Shown here piece by piece: positions 1 through 6,478 of a DNA stretch of 8,510 nucleotides. The position numbers and the translations under genes were made by a program. Source of the stretch: Bacillota bacterium (lineage in GTDB: Bacteria; Bacillota; Clostridia; Lachnospirales; Bianqueaceae). The first letter of the stretch is position 1, and every line of letters begins with the position of its first letter. Location of the stretch: NCBI GenBank assembly GCA_017467985.1, contig JAFUJY010000261.1, forward strand, positions 1 through 8,510, read 5' to 3'. Under the pieces are notes generated by a model. It was not told the DNA's origin, made no database searches, and worked only from the letters and a program-made list of their open reading frames with translations.

Positions 1-1224
1 GCATTGTATGATATCGATGCTGAGCGTCTGGAGCAGAGTCGTGTAATTCTGGAGGCTATGCGTAAGGCCAAGGGCGGCTATGGTAAGATTGAGTGCTATC
101 ATGGTGTGGAAAATCGTAAAGAAGCCCTGCGTGGCGCTGATTTTGTTGTCAATGCTATTCAGGTTGGTCTGTATGATCCTTGTACCATCATTGACTTTGA
201 AGTTCCTAAGAAATATGGTCTGAGACAGACCATTGCTTACACTCTGGGTATTGGCGGTATCATGCGTGCTCTGCGTACGATTCCGGTTATGGCTGATTTT
301 GCCAAAGATATGGAAGAGGTGTGTCCTGACGCATTATTCCTCAATTACACCAACCCCATGGCAATGCTGACCGGCTACATGCTGCGTTATACCCCCATCA
401 AGACCGTAGGTCTGTGCCACAGTGTACAGGTTTGCTCTGAACGTCTGTTGACCGAACTGGGTATGGAAGATAAGCTGGAAGGTCGTAAGGAACTGATCGC
501 TGGTATCAACCATATGGGCTGGCTGCTGGAGATCAAGGATAAGTATGGCAATGATCTGTATCCTGAGATTAAGAAGCGCATTCCGGAGAAGATGGCCGAT
601 CCTGATTTTAAGGACAAGGTTCGTTTGGATTATGTAAATCATTTTGGTTATTACTGTACCGAGTCCAGTGAACATAACGCCGAGTATAACATGTTCTATA
701 TCAAGGAGAAGTATCCGGAACTGATCAAGCGCTACAATATTCCGTTGGATGAGTATCCCAGACGCTGCATCAATCAGATTGCCGGCTGGAAGAAAGAATA
801 TGCAGAGATGCTGGAGAATGGCGTAAAGGAACATGAGCGTTCCCATGAGTATGCTTCTCGTATTATGGAAGCCATTGTAACCGGTAATCCTCTGGAGATC
901 GGCGGCAACGTGCTGAATACCGGTCATCTGATCACCAACCTGCCGGAGGACGCCTGTGTAGAGGTTCCCTGTCTGGTCAATGGTTATGGTGTTCATCCCT
1001 GCCATGTAGGTCGTCTGCCCGTTCAGTTGGCTGCCATGAATATGACCAATATCAATGTACAGCTGCTGACCATCGAGGCTGCCAGAACCCTGAAGAAGGA
1101 GCACATTTATCAAGCTGCTATGCTGGATCCTCATACCGGAAGCGAACTGGACATCGACACTATCAAGAAGATGGTAGACGAGTTGATCGACGCCCACGGC
1201 GATTATCTGCCCAAGTATCACTAA
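1..1224 (+). CDS. melA: Alpha-galactosidase, glycoside hydrolase family 4 (5'-partial)
   Basis: This enzyme hydrolyses alpha-galactosides such as melibiose or raffinose-type sugars in the cytoplasm, using the NAD+- and Mn2+-dependent redox mechanism of family GH4. The reading frame is open from base 1, so the start lies outside the window. Compared with E. coli MelA from memory, about 35-40 N-terminal residues are missing, including the first glycine-rich Rossmann loop; the end of that fold (LYDID, from base 4) is present. Family signatures are GLCHSVQ (Cys at 415-417 and His at 418-420, metal ligands in the family), GINHMGW (His at 511-513, the other metal ligand), the TESSEH block near 660 and the DPHT block near 1129. 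Similarity to MelA extends to the C-terminus (AHGDYLPKYH), so the 3' end is intact. The gene stops 10 bases before a strong terminator and so ends its transcription unit. The codon choice (many CGT and GGT) suggests good expression. Assignment to GH4 is certain; alpha-galactoside specificity is inferred from closeness to MelA. Confidence 0.93.
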   Translation, partial: ALYDIDAERLEQSRVILEAMRKAKGGYGKIECYHGVENRKEALRGADFVVNAIQVGLYDPCTIIDFEVPKKYGLRQTIAYTLGIGGIMRALRTIPVMADFAKDMEEVCPDALFLNYTNPMAMLTGYMLRYTPIKTVGLCHSVQVCSERLLTELGMEDKLEGRKELIAGINHMGWLLEIKDKYGNDLYPEIKKRIPEKMADPDFKDKVRLDYVNHFGYYCTESSEHNAEYNMFYIKEKYPELIKRYNIPLDEYPRRCINQIAGWKKEYAEMLENGVKEHERSHEYASRIMEAIVTGNPLEIGGNVLNTGHLITNLPEDACVEVPCLVNGYGVHPCHVGRLPVQLAAMNMTNINVQLLTIEAARTLKKEHIYQAAMLDPHTGSELDIDTIKKMVDELIDAHGDYLPKYH

Positions 1225-1234
1225 TTAAGAATGC

Positions 1235-1268
1235 AATCCCGCCCGGGAGAGGGCGGGATTTTTTATTT
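1235..1268 (+). terminator. Intrinsic terminator after melA
   Basis: A perfect 10-bp stem (AATCCCGCCC at 1235-1244 with GGGCGGGATT at 1251-1260) closes a 6-base loop and is followed by TTTTATTT. It begins 10 bases after the melA stop and separates melA from fucI. Confidence 0.93.
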
Positions 1269-1274
1269 TATCCC

Positions 1275-1284
1275 ACAATATTGT
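1275..1284. promoter_or_regulatory. Perfect 10-bp palindrome next to the fucI -35 box, possible operator
   Basis: ACAATATTGT is its own reverse complement and ends one base before the -35 hexamer at 1286. A protein bound here could block or assist RNA polymerase. The site is short and AT-rich, so chance occurrence is quite possible. No regulator gene lies in the window. Confidence 0.3.
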
Positions 1285-1285
1285 C

Positions 1286-1314
1286 TTGAGTTTAGCAGAA
1301 TCTTGCGGTATAAT
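1286..1314 (+). promoter_or_regulatory. Sigma-A-type promoter for fucI
   Basis: A -35 box TTGAGT (1286-1291) and a consensus -10 box TATAAT (1309-1314) are separated by exactly 17 bases. A start near 1320 would give a leader of about 30 bases carrying the ribosome binding site AGGAGGT at 1336-1342. The promoter lies just downstream of the melA terminator, so fucI starts its own transcript. Confidence 0.85.
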
Positions 1315-1350
1315 AGGGATATAAAACATCTCTACAGGAGGTATATTATA

Positions 1351-3144
1351 ATGGCTGAGAATAGACTGATTGGCGATTATCCCGTAATTGGTATTCGTCC
1401 CACAATTGATGGCAGACGCGGTATGCTGAAGGTGCGTGAGTCTCTGGAAGAGCAGACCATGAATATGGCAAAGGCTGCGGCTGAATTATTTAGAAAGAAT
1501 CTGCGTTACTCCAACGGCGAGCCGGTTAAGGTTGTCATTTCTGACACTACCATTGGTCGTGTGGCTGAGGCTGCCCAGTGTGCTGCCCAGTTTAAGAAAG
1601 AGGGTGTGGATATCACCCTGACTGTTACACCTTGCTGGTGCTATGGTTCCGAGACCATGGATATGGATCCCATGACCATTAAGGGCGTTTGGGGCTTTAA
1701 TGGAACGGAGCGTCCCGGTGCCGTATATTTGGCCGCCGTTTTGGCTGGTCACGCCCAGAAGGGTCTGCCCGCATTTGGCATCTATGGCCGCGATGTACAG
1801 GCTGCGGATGCTACTGACATTCCTGCTGATGTACAGGAAAAGCTGCTGCGTTTTGGCCGTGCAGCCATTGCTGCAGCCACCATGCGCGGTAAGTCCTATC
1901 TGCAGATTGGTTCTATTTGTATGGGTATTGCCGGTTCCATTATTAATCCTGAGTTCTTCGAAGAATACTTGGGTATGCGTGTTGAGTCCGTGGACGAGGT
2001 GGAGATCATCCGTCGTATGGAGCAGGGCATCTATAGCCAGGCTGAGTATGAAAAGGCTATGGCTTGGGTGAAGGAATACTGCAAAGAAGGCTTTGATAAG
2101 AATCCGGAGGAAGCTCAGAAGTCTCGGGAAGAGAAGGATGCGGATTGGGAGTTCGTTGTTAAGATGATGTGCATTATCAAGGATCTGTTCAACGGTCAGA
2201 AGGATCTGCCCGAGGGTCGTGAAGAGGAGATGGTAGGTCACAATGCCATCGCCGGTGGCTTCCAGGGACAGAGACAGTGGACTGACTTCTATCCCAATGC
2301 GGACTTTGCAGAGTCCATGCTGAACACTTCCTTTGACTGGGAAGGTGCTCGTGAGCCTTATATTTTGGCCACTGAGAACGATACTCTGAATGGCGTAACC
2401 ATGCTGTTTGGTAAGCTGTTGACCAACCGTGCTCAGATTTTTGCTGACGTTCGTACTTACTGGAGCCCTGAGGCTGTAAAGGAAGCTACCGGTTATGATA
2501 TCGAAGGTAAGGCCAAGGAGTCACAGGGCTTTATCCACCTGATCAACTCTGGTGCAGCTTGTCTGGATGCCTGCGGCGAAGTAAAGGATGAGAATGGCGA
2601 AGCTGTTATGAAGCATTTCTGGGAGATGACAGACGCTGACCAGAAGGCTTGTATGGATGCCACCACCTGGAACCCTGCTGACCAGGGATATTTCCGCGGC
2701 GGCGGCTATTCCTCTCGTTTCGAGACCAAGAGCGAGATGCCTGTAACCATGATGCGTCTGAATATCGTTAAGGGGATTGGCCCCGTAATGCAGTTGGCTG
2801 AAGGTTATACCGTAGCCCTGCCTGAGGAGGTTTCTGATACTCTGTGGAAGAGAACGGACTATACCTGGCCTTGTACCTGGTTTGCTCCCAGACTGACCGG
2901 TAAGGGTGCATTCAGCTCCGCTTATGAAGTAATGAACCACTGGGGTGCTAACCATGGCGCCATCACCTATGGACATATTGGTGCTGATCTGATCACTCTG
3001 TGCTCTATCCTGCGTATCCCGGTTTGCATGCACAATGTTCCGGAAGAAAAGATCTTCCGTCCCGCTTGCTGGAATGCATTTGGTATGGATGTTGAGGGTC
3101 AGGATTACCGTGCTTGTGCCGCATATGGCCCGATGTACAAATAA
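1351..3144 (+). CDS. fucI: L-fucose isomerase
   Basis: This 597-residue cytoplasmic enzyme converts L-fucose to L-fuculose, the first committed step of fucose catabolism; members of the family also isomerise D-arabinose. E. coli FucI has 591 residues, and the match runs the full length: GIRPTIDGRRG near the N-terminus, VTPCWCYGSETMDMDP, WGFNGTERPGAVYLAA, and the C-terminal GMDVEGQDYRAC. The residues equivalent to the Mn2+ ligands are present: E342 (ATEND), D366 (FADVRTYW) and H535 (GANHG). The start at 1351 is set by AGGAGGT 8 bases upstream; the frame stays open upstream but without a ribosome binding site or homology. The gene has its own promoter. The next gene, fucU, supplies the mutarotase that delivers the alpha anomer used by this enzyme. 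Kinase and aldolase are not in the window. The frame is intact and the assignment is very secure. Confidence 0.98.
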   Translation: MAENRLIGDYPVIGIRPTIDGRRGMLKVRESLEEQTMNMAKAAAELFRKNLRYSNGEPVKVVISDTTIGRVAEAAQCAAQFKKEGVDITLTVTPCWCYGSETMDMDPMTIKGVWGFNGTERPGAVYLAAVLAGHAQKGLPAFGIYGRDVQAADATDIPADVQEKLLRFGRAAIAAATMRGKSYLQIGSICMGIAGSIINPEFFEEYLGMRVESVDEVEIIRRMEQGIYSQAEYEKAMAWVKEYCKEGFDKNPEEAQKSREEKDADWEFVVKMMCIIKDLFNGQKDLPEGREEEMVGHNAIAGGFQGQRQWTDFYPNADFAESMLNTSFDWEGAREPYILATENDTLNGVTMLFGKLLTNRAQIFADVRTYWSPEAVKEATGYDIEGKAKESQGFIHLINSGAACLDACGEVKDENGEAVMKHFWEMTDADQKACMDATTWNPADQGYFRGGGYSSRFETKSEMPVTMMRLNIVKGIGPVMQLAEGYTVALPEEVSDTLWKRTDYTWPCTWFAPRLTGKGAFSSAYEVMNHWGANHGAITYGHIGADLITLCSILRIPVCMHNVPEEKIFRPACWNAFGMDVEGQDYRACAAYGPMYK

Positions 3145-3159
3145 TTATATTTTATCCCC

Positions 3160-3188
3160 TTGCAGGATGAAGATGAAAATGTTATAAT
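3160..3188 (+). promoter_or_regulatory. Sigma-A-type promoter upstream of fucU
   Basis: TTGCAG (3160-3165) and TATAAT (3183-3188) are 17 bases apart, starting 16 bases after the fucI stop. Transcription would start near 3195, only about a dozen bases before a strong hairpin (3207-3230), so this promoter may feed an attenuated or terminated short RNA unless there is read-through. Confidence 0.72.
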
Positions 3189-3206
3189 CTCTATGTAAAA
3201 TGGAGG

Positions 3207-3240
3207 CGGCGGAGGCGAAATCCTCCGCCGTATTTTTATC
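3207..3240 (+). terminator. GC-rich hairpin with U-run: fucI terminator or fucU attenuator
   Basis: A perfect 9-bp stem (CGGCGGAGG at 3207-3215 with CCTCCGCCG at 3222-3230) closes a 6-base loop and is followed by TATTTTTATC. It has the form of an intrinsic terminator. It sits between a good promoter and the fucU ribosome binding site (3243-3250). It could end fucI transcripts, attenuate transcripts from the 3160 promoter, or act only as a 5' stabilising hairpin. The sequence does not decide among these. Confidence 0.7.
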
Positions 3241-3259
3241 AGAAAGGAGAATTTTGGTT

Positions 3260-3697
3260 ATGTTAAAAGGAATTCCGAAGATTTTATCCCCTGAGCTGTT
3301 GAAGGTGTTATGTGAAATGGGTCATAGTGACCGCATTGTTTTGGCCGATGGTAATTTCCCGGCGGAGACCATGGGTAAGGATGCCATTGTAATCCGTTGT
3401 GACGGACATGGTGTTCCCGAATTGTTAGAAGCTATTTTGCAGGTGTTCCCTCTGGACACTTATGTGGAGCATCCCGTGGAGCTGATGGAAGTTGTGCCCG
3501 GCGACAACGTGGAAACCCCCATTTGGGACACTTATAAGAAATTGATCAGCGACGCAGATGAGCGTGGAGAGTCCGTGATCGGTACCATCGAGCGTTTTGC
3601 GTTTTATGATAAGTCCAAAACCTGTTATGCTGTAGTGGCTACCGGCGAAAGTGCGCTTTACGCCAACATCATACTGCAAAAGGGAGTTGTTATCTAA
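3260..3697 (+). CDS. fucU: L-fucose mutarotase (RbsD/FucU family)
   Basis: This 145-residue cytoplasmic protein interconverts the alpha and beta anomers of L-fucose and so feeds FucI. It is close in length to E. coli FucU (140 residues) and matches it along its length: SPELLKVLCEMGHSD at the N-terminus with H22 and D30 conserved, the RFAFY block, and ATGESALYANIILQKGV at the C-terminus. The start at 3260 is chosen because the sequence from MLKGIPK aligns with the known N-terminus and because AAAGGAGA (3243-3250) lies 9 bases upstream. An in-frame ATG at 3200 would add 20 residues, but it lacks a ribosome binding site and those codons form the hairpin stem. The stop shares a base with the next start (TAATG), so translation of the downstream oxidoreductase is probably coupled. 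Fucose specificity over ribose is supported by sequence and by the neighbouring fucI. Confidence 0.95.
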   Translation: MLKGIPKILSPELLKVLCEMGHSDRIVLADGNFPAETMGKDAIVIRCDGHGVPELLEAILQVFPLDTYVEHPVELMEVVPGDNVETPIWDTYKKLISDADERGESVIGTIERFAFYDKSKTCYAVVATGESALYANIILQKGVVI

Positions 3698-5469
3698 TGA
3701 TTACTGTTGCCATCAGTGGCCTGGGCGGACGGGGTAAGGATACCTATGCCAAGTGTCAGCATCTGTTTCCCGAACGGATGAAGATTGTGGCCATCGCTGA
3801 TATTGTACCGGAGAAGGTTGAAGAAGTACGCAGAGAGTATCATGTGGCGGAGGAAATGTGTTTTGAATCCGCTGAAAAGATGCTGGAGCAGGAGAAACTG
3901 GCGGATGTTATGTTCATCTGTACCCAGGACCGCCAGCACTATGACCATGCCATGAAGGCATTGGAGCGGGGATACGATTTGCTCTTGGAGAAGCACATTT
4001 CTCCCGTGCTTTCCCAGTGCCGCGAGATTGAAGCTGCGGCCAGAAAGTTCGGCAGAAAGGTGGTTGTCTGCCATGTGCTGCGCTACACCCCCTTTTATCA
4101 GTTTCTGCACGAGACCATTTCTTCCGGAAAAATCGGTGAAATTGCCACCATCCAAGCGGTGGAGAATGTGGGATACTGGCATCAGGCCCATAGTTTTGTT
4201 CGGGGCAACTGGCGCAACAGTGATCTGAGCAGCCCTATGATTCTGCAAAAAAGCTGTCACGACATGGATATTTTGCTGTGGTTGTCGGGGAAACGGTGTA
4301 AGTACATCAGTTCCTTTGGCAGTCTCATGCATTTTAGACCGGAGAATGCGCCTGCAGGCAGTGCAGAGCGTTGTATGGACTGCACCGTGAGGGAGCAGTG
4401 TCCTTATGATGCCTATAAAATTTATATCACTCGGGAAGGTACCGGTGTGCGCCATGGAAATACCGGCTGGCCGGCCAATATTGTGGTTGCCAATCCCACA
4501 GAGGAACGTATGCAGGAGGCTCTGAAGACCAGTCCCTATGGCCGCTGTGTTTACCACTGCGACAATGATGTGGTGGATCATCAGGTGGTCAATATGGAGA
4601 TGGAAGATGGTTCCAGTATGTCCTTTACTATGAGCGCCTTCAATAATGGTGGCCGTACCATCAAAATTATGGGTACACGGGGCGAAATCCTGGGAGATAT
4701 GAATGCCAAGCGCGTTGAGATTACTGTATTCGGACAGGAGACAGAAGTGGTGGATATCAGCAAGCTGTCCAATGACTTTAGCGGTCACGGTGGCGGAGAT
4801 AACCGCCTGGTTCTGGACCTGCTGGATATGGTGGAGGGGAAAGATGGCCAGGCTCTGACTTCCATTGAGAAGTCCGTGGAGAGCCATTATATGGCCCTGG
4901 CAGCAGAATACTCCCGCTTACATCATGGCCAGGTAATGGATGTGGCAGAATTTGCAAAGGCCGATCTGGCTCCGGTTCTGGTACCGGTGACAGAAGATGA
5001 TGTGGCAGAATTAGCAGACTTTGCGGAAGGCGTATGGCACGAGCATTACGACAAGCTATTGGGCAAAGCACAGGTGGACTATATGGTGGACAAATTCCAG
5101 AGCGCTGCAGCTGTGAAGGAACAGCTAGCAAGGGGCTATGAGTATTATGCCATCAAAGATCAAAATACCGGCGATATGCTGGGCTTTTGCGGAATTCATC
5201 CCGAGCCGGAGGAACATCGTCTGTTTTTGAGCAAATTGTATATTGGCGCACCCTATCGCCGTAAGGGGCTGGCCACCATGGTCATGGCATTTTTGCAGGA
5301 CTATGGGCATAAGATGAAGGCAGACAGGATTTGGCTGACTGTCAATAAACACAATAACGGCAGCATCGCAGCATATCTGCAGTTCGGTTTTGAGATCACC
5401 CGTATGGAAGTGACGGACATCGGCAGCGGTTATGTAATGGATGACTATATTATGGAGAAAGGTTTATAA
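3697..5469 (+). CDS. Gfo/Idh/MocA oxidoreductase fused to a C-terminal GNAT acetyltransferase
   Basis: A single uninterrupted frame of 590 residues holds two enzyme domains. Residues 1-420 are a Gfo/Idh/MocA NAD(P)-dependent dehydrogenase: the dinucleotide loop GLGGRG (8-13), EKH at 98-100 where most relatives have EKP (K99 is the usual catalytic lysine), and the alpha/beta substrate domain. That domain carries five cysteines in two groups, C226/C229/C235 (CxxCx5C) and C284/C288, the second followed by DNDVVDHQ. This could bind a metal or cluster, by inference only. A short linker (about 421-427) leads to residues 428-590, a GNAT fold whose acetyl-CoA loop is seen at 521-526 (RRKGLA) with LYI just before it. 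GNAT features continue in NKHNNGSIAAYLQFGFE. Ordinary Gfo/Idh/MocA proteins end near residue 350-420. The start overlaps the fucU stop, with AGGGAG about 10 bases upstream. The substrate is unknown; a sugar related to fucose is plausible from context. Confidence 0.88.
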   Translation: MITVAISGLGGRGKDTYAKCQHLFPERMKIVAIADIVPEKVEEVRREYHVAEEMCFESAEKMLEQEKLADVMFICTQDRQHYDHAMKALERGYDLLLEKHISPVLSQCREIEAAARKFGRKVVVCHVLRYTPFYQFLHETISSGKIGEIATIQAVENVGYWHQAHSFVRGNWRNSDLSSPMILQKSCHDMDILLWLSGKRCKYISSFGSLMHFRPENAPAGSAERCMDCTVREQCPYDAYKIYITREGTGVRHGNTGWPANIVVANPTEERMQEALKTSPYGRCVYHCDNDVVDHQVVNMEMEDGSSMSFTMSAFNNGGRTIKIMGTRGEILGDMNAKRVEITVFGQETEVVDISKLSNDFSGHGGGDNRLVLDLLDMVEGKDGQALTSIEKSVESHYMALAAEYSRLHHGQVMDVAEFAKADLAPVLVPVTEDDVAELADFAEGVWHEHYDKLLGKAQVDYMVDKFQSAAAVKEQLARGYEYYAIKDQNTGDMLGFCGIHPEPEEHRLFLSKLYIGAPYRRKGLATMVMAFLQDYGHKMKADRIWLTVNKHNNGSIAAYLQFGFEITRMEVTDIGSGYVMDDYIMEKGL

Positions 5470-5470
5470 T

Positions 5471-6436
5471 ATGAGAACTTTTTTGATCGACCTGGAAAAT
5501 GTAAAAAACCAGGGGCTGGTGGGTATTGAGTACCTGGCAGCCGAAGACCGCGTATTTATTTTTTACAGTGAGAGTGCCAATTCTTTGAGTATTCCCACTG
5601 TACAGGCTATGAACAAGAGCAAGGCGGAAGTGGAATATGTATATTTGCAGCGCAGCGGCCGCAATGCCATGGACTTCCAGATCGTGGCTCTGTTGGGCTT
5701 TTTGATCGGCAGCGAGAAGGCCGGACAGTTCTGCATCGTCAGCCAGGATAATGGATATCTGTCCCCGGTGGAATTTTTCATGGATCATGCTGCAGGGGCG
5801 CTGGATGTGCATGTGCTGATTGCCGGATCCATCCAGAAGGCGGTTCGTAAGTGGAACAATATGGCCGCAGAGCAGCAGCCTAAGGTGGAAGTGGCCGAGC
5901 CCGAAGCAGTAGTAGAAGTTCCGGTGGAAGAGCCGGAAGTGGCTGCAGAGGAAGCTCCTGCAGAGGAGATTGTGATTGAGGTAGAGCCGGAAGAAGAACC
6001 CGCAGAAGAAATGGTGGAGCCCGAGGCGGTACAGGAGGAGACTCCTGGAGTAGAGGAAGCCGTAACTGCCCAGGAAGAATCTCCTGTAGAGGAAGAACCT
6101 GCCCAGGAAGAGTCGGCGGAAGAAGCAAAGCAGAGCAAGCGCCGTGGTCGCCCTCGTAAGGAAGGCAGCAAGAGTAAAAAGGCTAAGGTAAACCAAATAG
6201 AAGTTCCCCAGGAAGTACTAGACCGTATTCACGGTGTATTGGGTGGACATGGGGACGAGACACAGACCAAGTATGAAAAGGTCATCGGTCAGGCACTGCT
6301 GACCACCAAGACCAAGAACGAATTTTATCAGTTCTTCCGCAAGGTGCTGGGCATTCAGACCGGCGGTAATCTGTATCATGCCATCCGCGGTGACTATGAA
6401 AAGTTAAAGACCGCTGTGGGCGTGACAGAAGCGTAA
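5471..6436 (+). CDS. PIN/NYN-like domain nuclease with acidic linker and AT-hook
   Basis: The protein has 321 residues in three parts. Residues 1-130 form a PIN/NYN-like nuclease fold: LIDLEN (D7, N10), NAMDFQ (D68) and SQDNGY (D93) supply the acidic residues expected to bind Mg2+ in an RNase active site. Residues about 138-219 are a low-complexity linker dominated by Glu, Pro, Ala and Val. Residues 223-238 are strongly basic and contain a textbook AT-hook core, RGRP (225-228), flanked by Lys and Arg. Residues about 240-318 are a compact, probably helical C-terminal domain that I do not recognise. The start at 5471 has GGAGAAAGG just upstream and begins exactly at the conserved MRTFLIDLEN; it lies one base after the previous stop. 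No signal peptide is present, so it is cytoplasmic. RNase activity is inferred from the fold, and the target (RNA, or RNA at DNA) is unknown. It has no known link to fucose metabolism. Confidence 0.82.
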   Translation: MRTFLIDLENVKNQGLVGIEYLAAEDRVFIFYSESANSLSIPTVQAMNKSKAEVEYVYLQRSGRNAMDFQIVALLGFLIGSEKAGQFCIVSQDNGYLSPVEFFMDHAAGALDVHVLIAGSIQKAVRKWNNMAAEQQPKVEVAEPEAVVEVPVEEPEVAAEEAPAEEIVIEVEPEEEPAEEMVEPEAVQEETPGVEEAVTAQEESPVEEEPAQEESAEEAKQSKRRGRPRKEGSKSKKAKVNQIEVPQEVLDRIHGVLGGHGDETQTKYEKVIGQALLTTKTKNEFYQFFRKVLGIQTGGNLYHAIRGDYEKLKTAVGVTEA

Positions 6437-6478
6437 ATAGAGAAAAAACGAGTGAGCAAAGAGAGAGGGGATTGTAAA

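Noticed and set aside
334..1221. Long open frame on the minus strand opposite melA
   Set aside because: It mirrors a gene with clear full-length homology. Biased codon use in the real gene leaves the opposite frame free of stops, and the predicted product has no recognisable motif.
3174..3187. Catabolite-repression (cre)-like site overlapping the fucU -10 box
   Set aside because: TGAAAATGTTATAA resembles the consensus but lacks the central CG and the final CA, so the likeness may just reflect AT-rich promoter sequence.
3200..3259. Upstream in-frame ATG extending fucU by 20 residues
   Set aside because: It has no ribosome binding site, the extension is unlike known FucU proteins, and the bases form the hairpin stem.
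3694..4887. 397-codon open frame on the minus strand opposite the oxidoreductase
   Set aside because: It is a shadow of the real gene. It has no plausible ribosome binding site and a His/Ile/Leu-rich product of antisense character.
5785..6171. Minus-strand frame rich in Ser, Gly and Thr opposite the nuclease linker
   Set aside because: It is the antisense reading of the Glu-rich repeat codons, so the composition is explained by the real gene.
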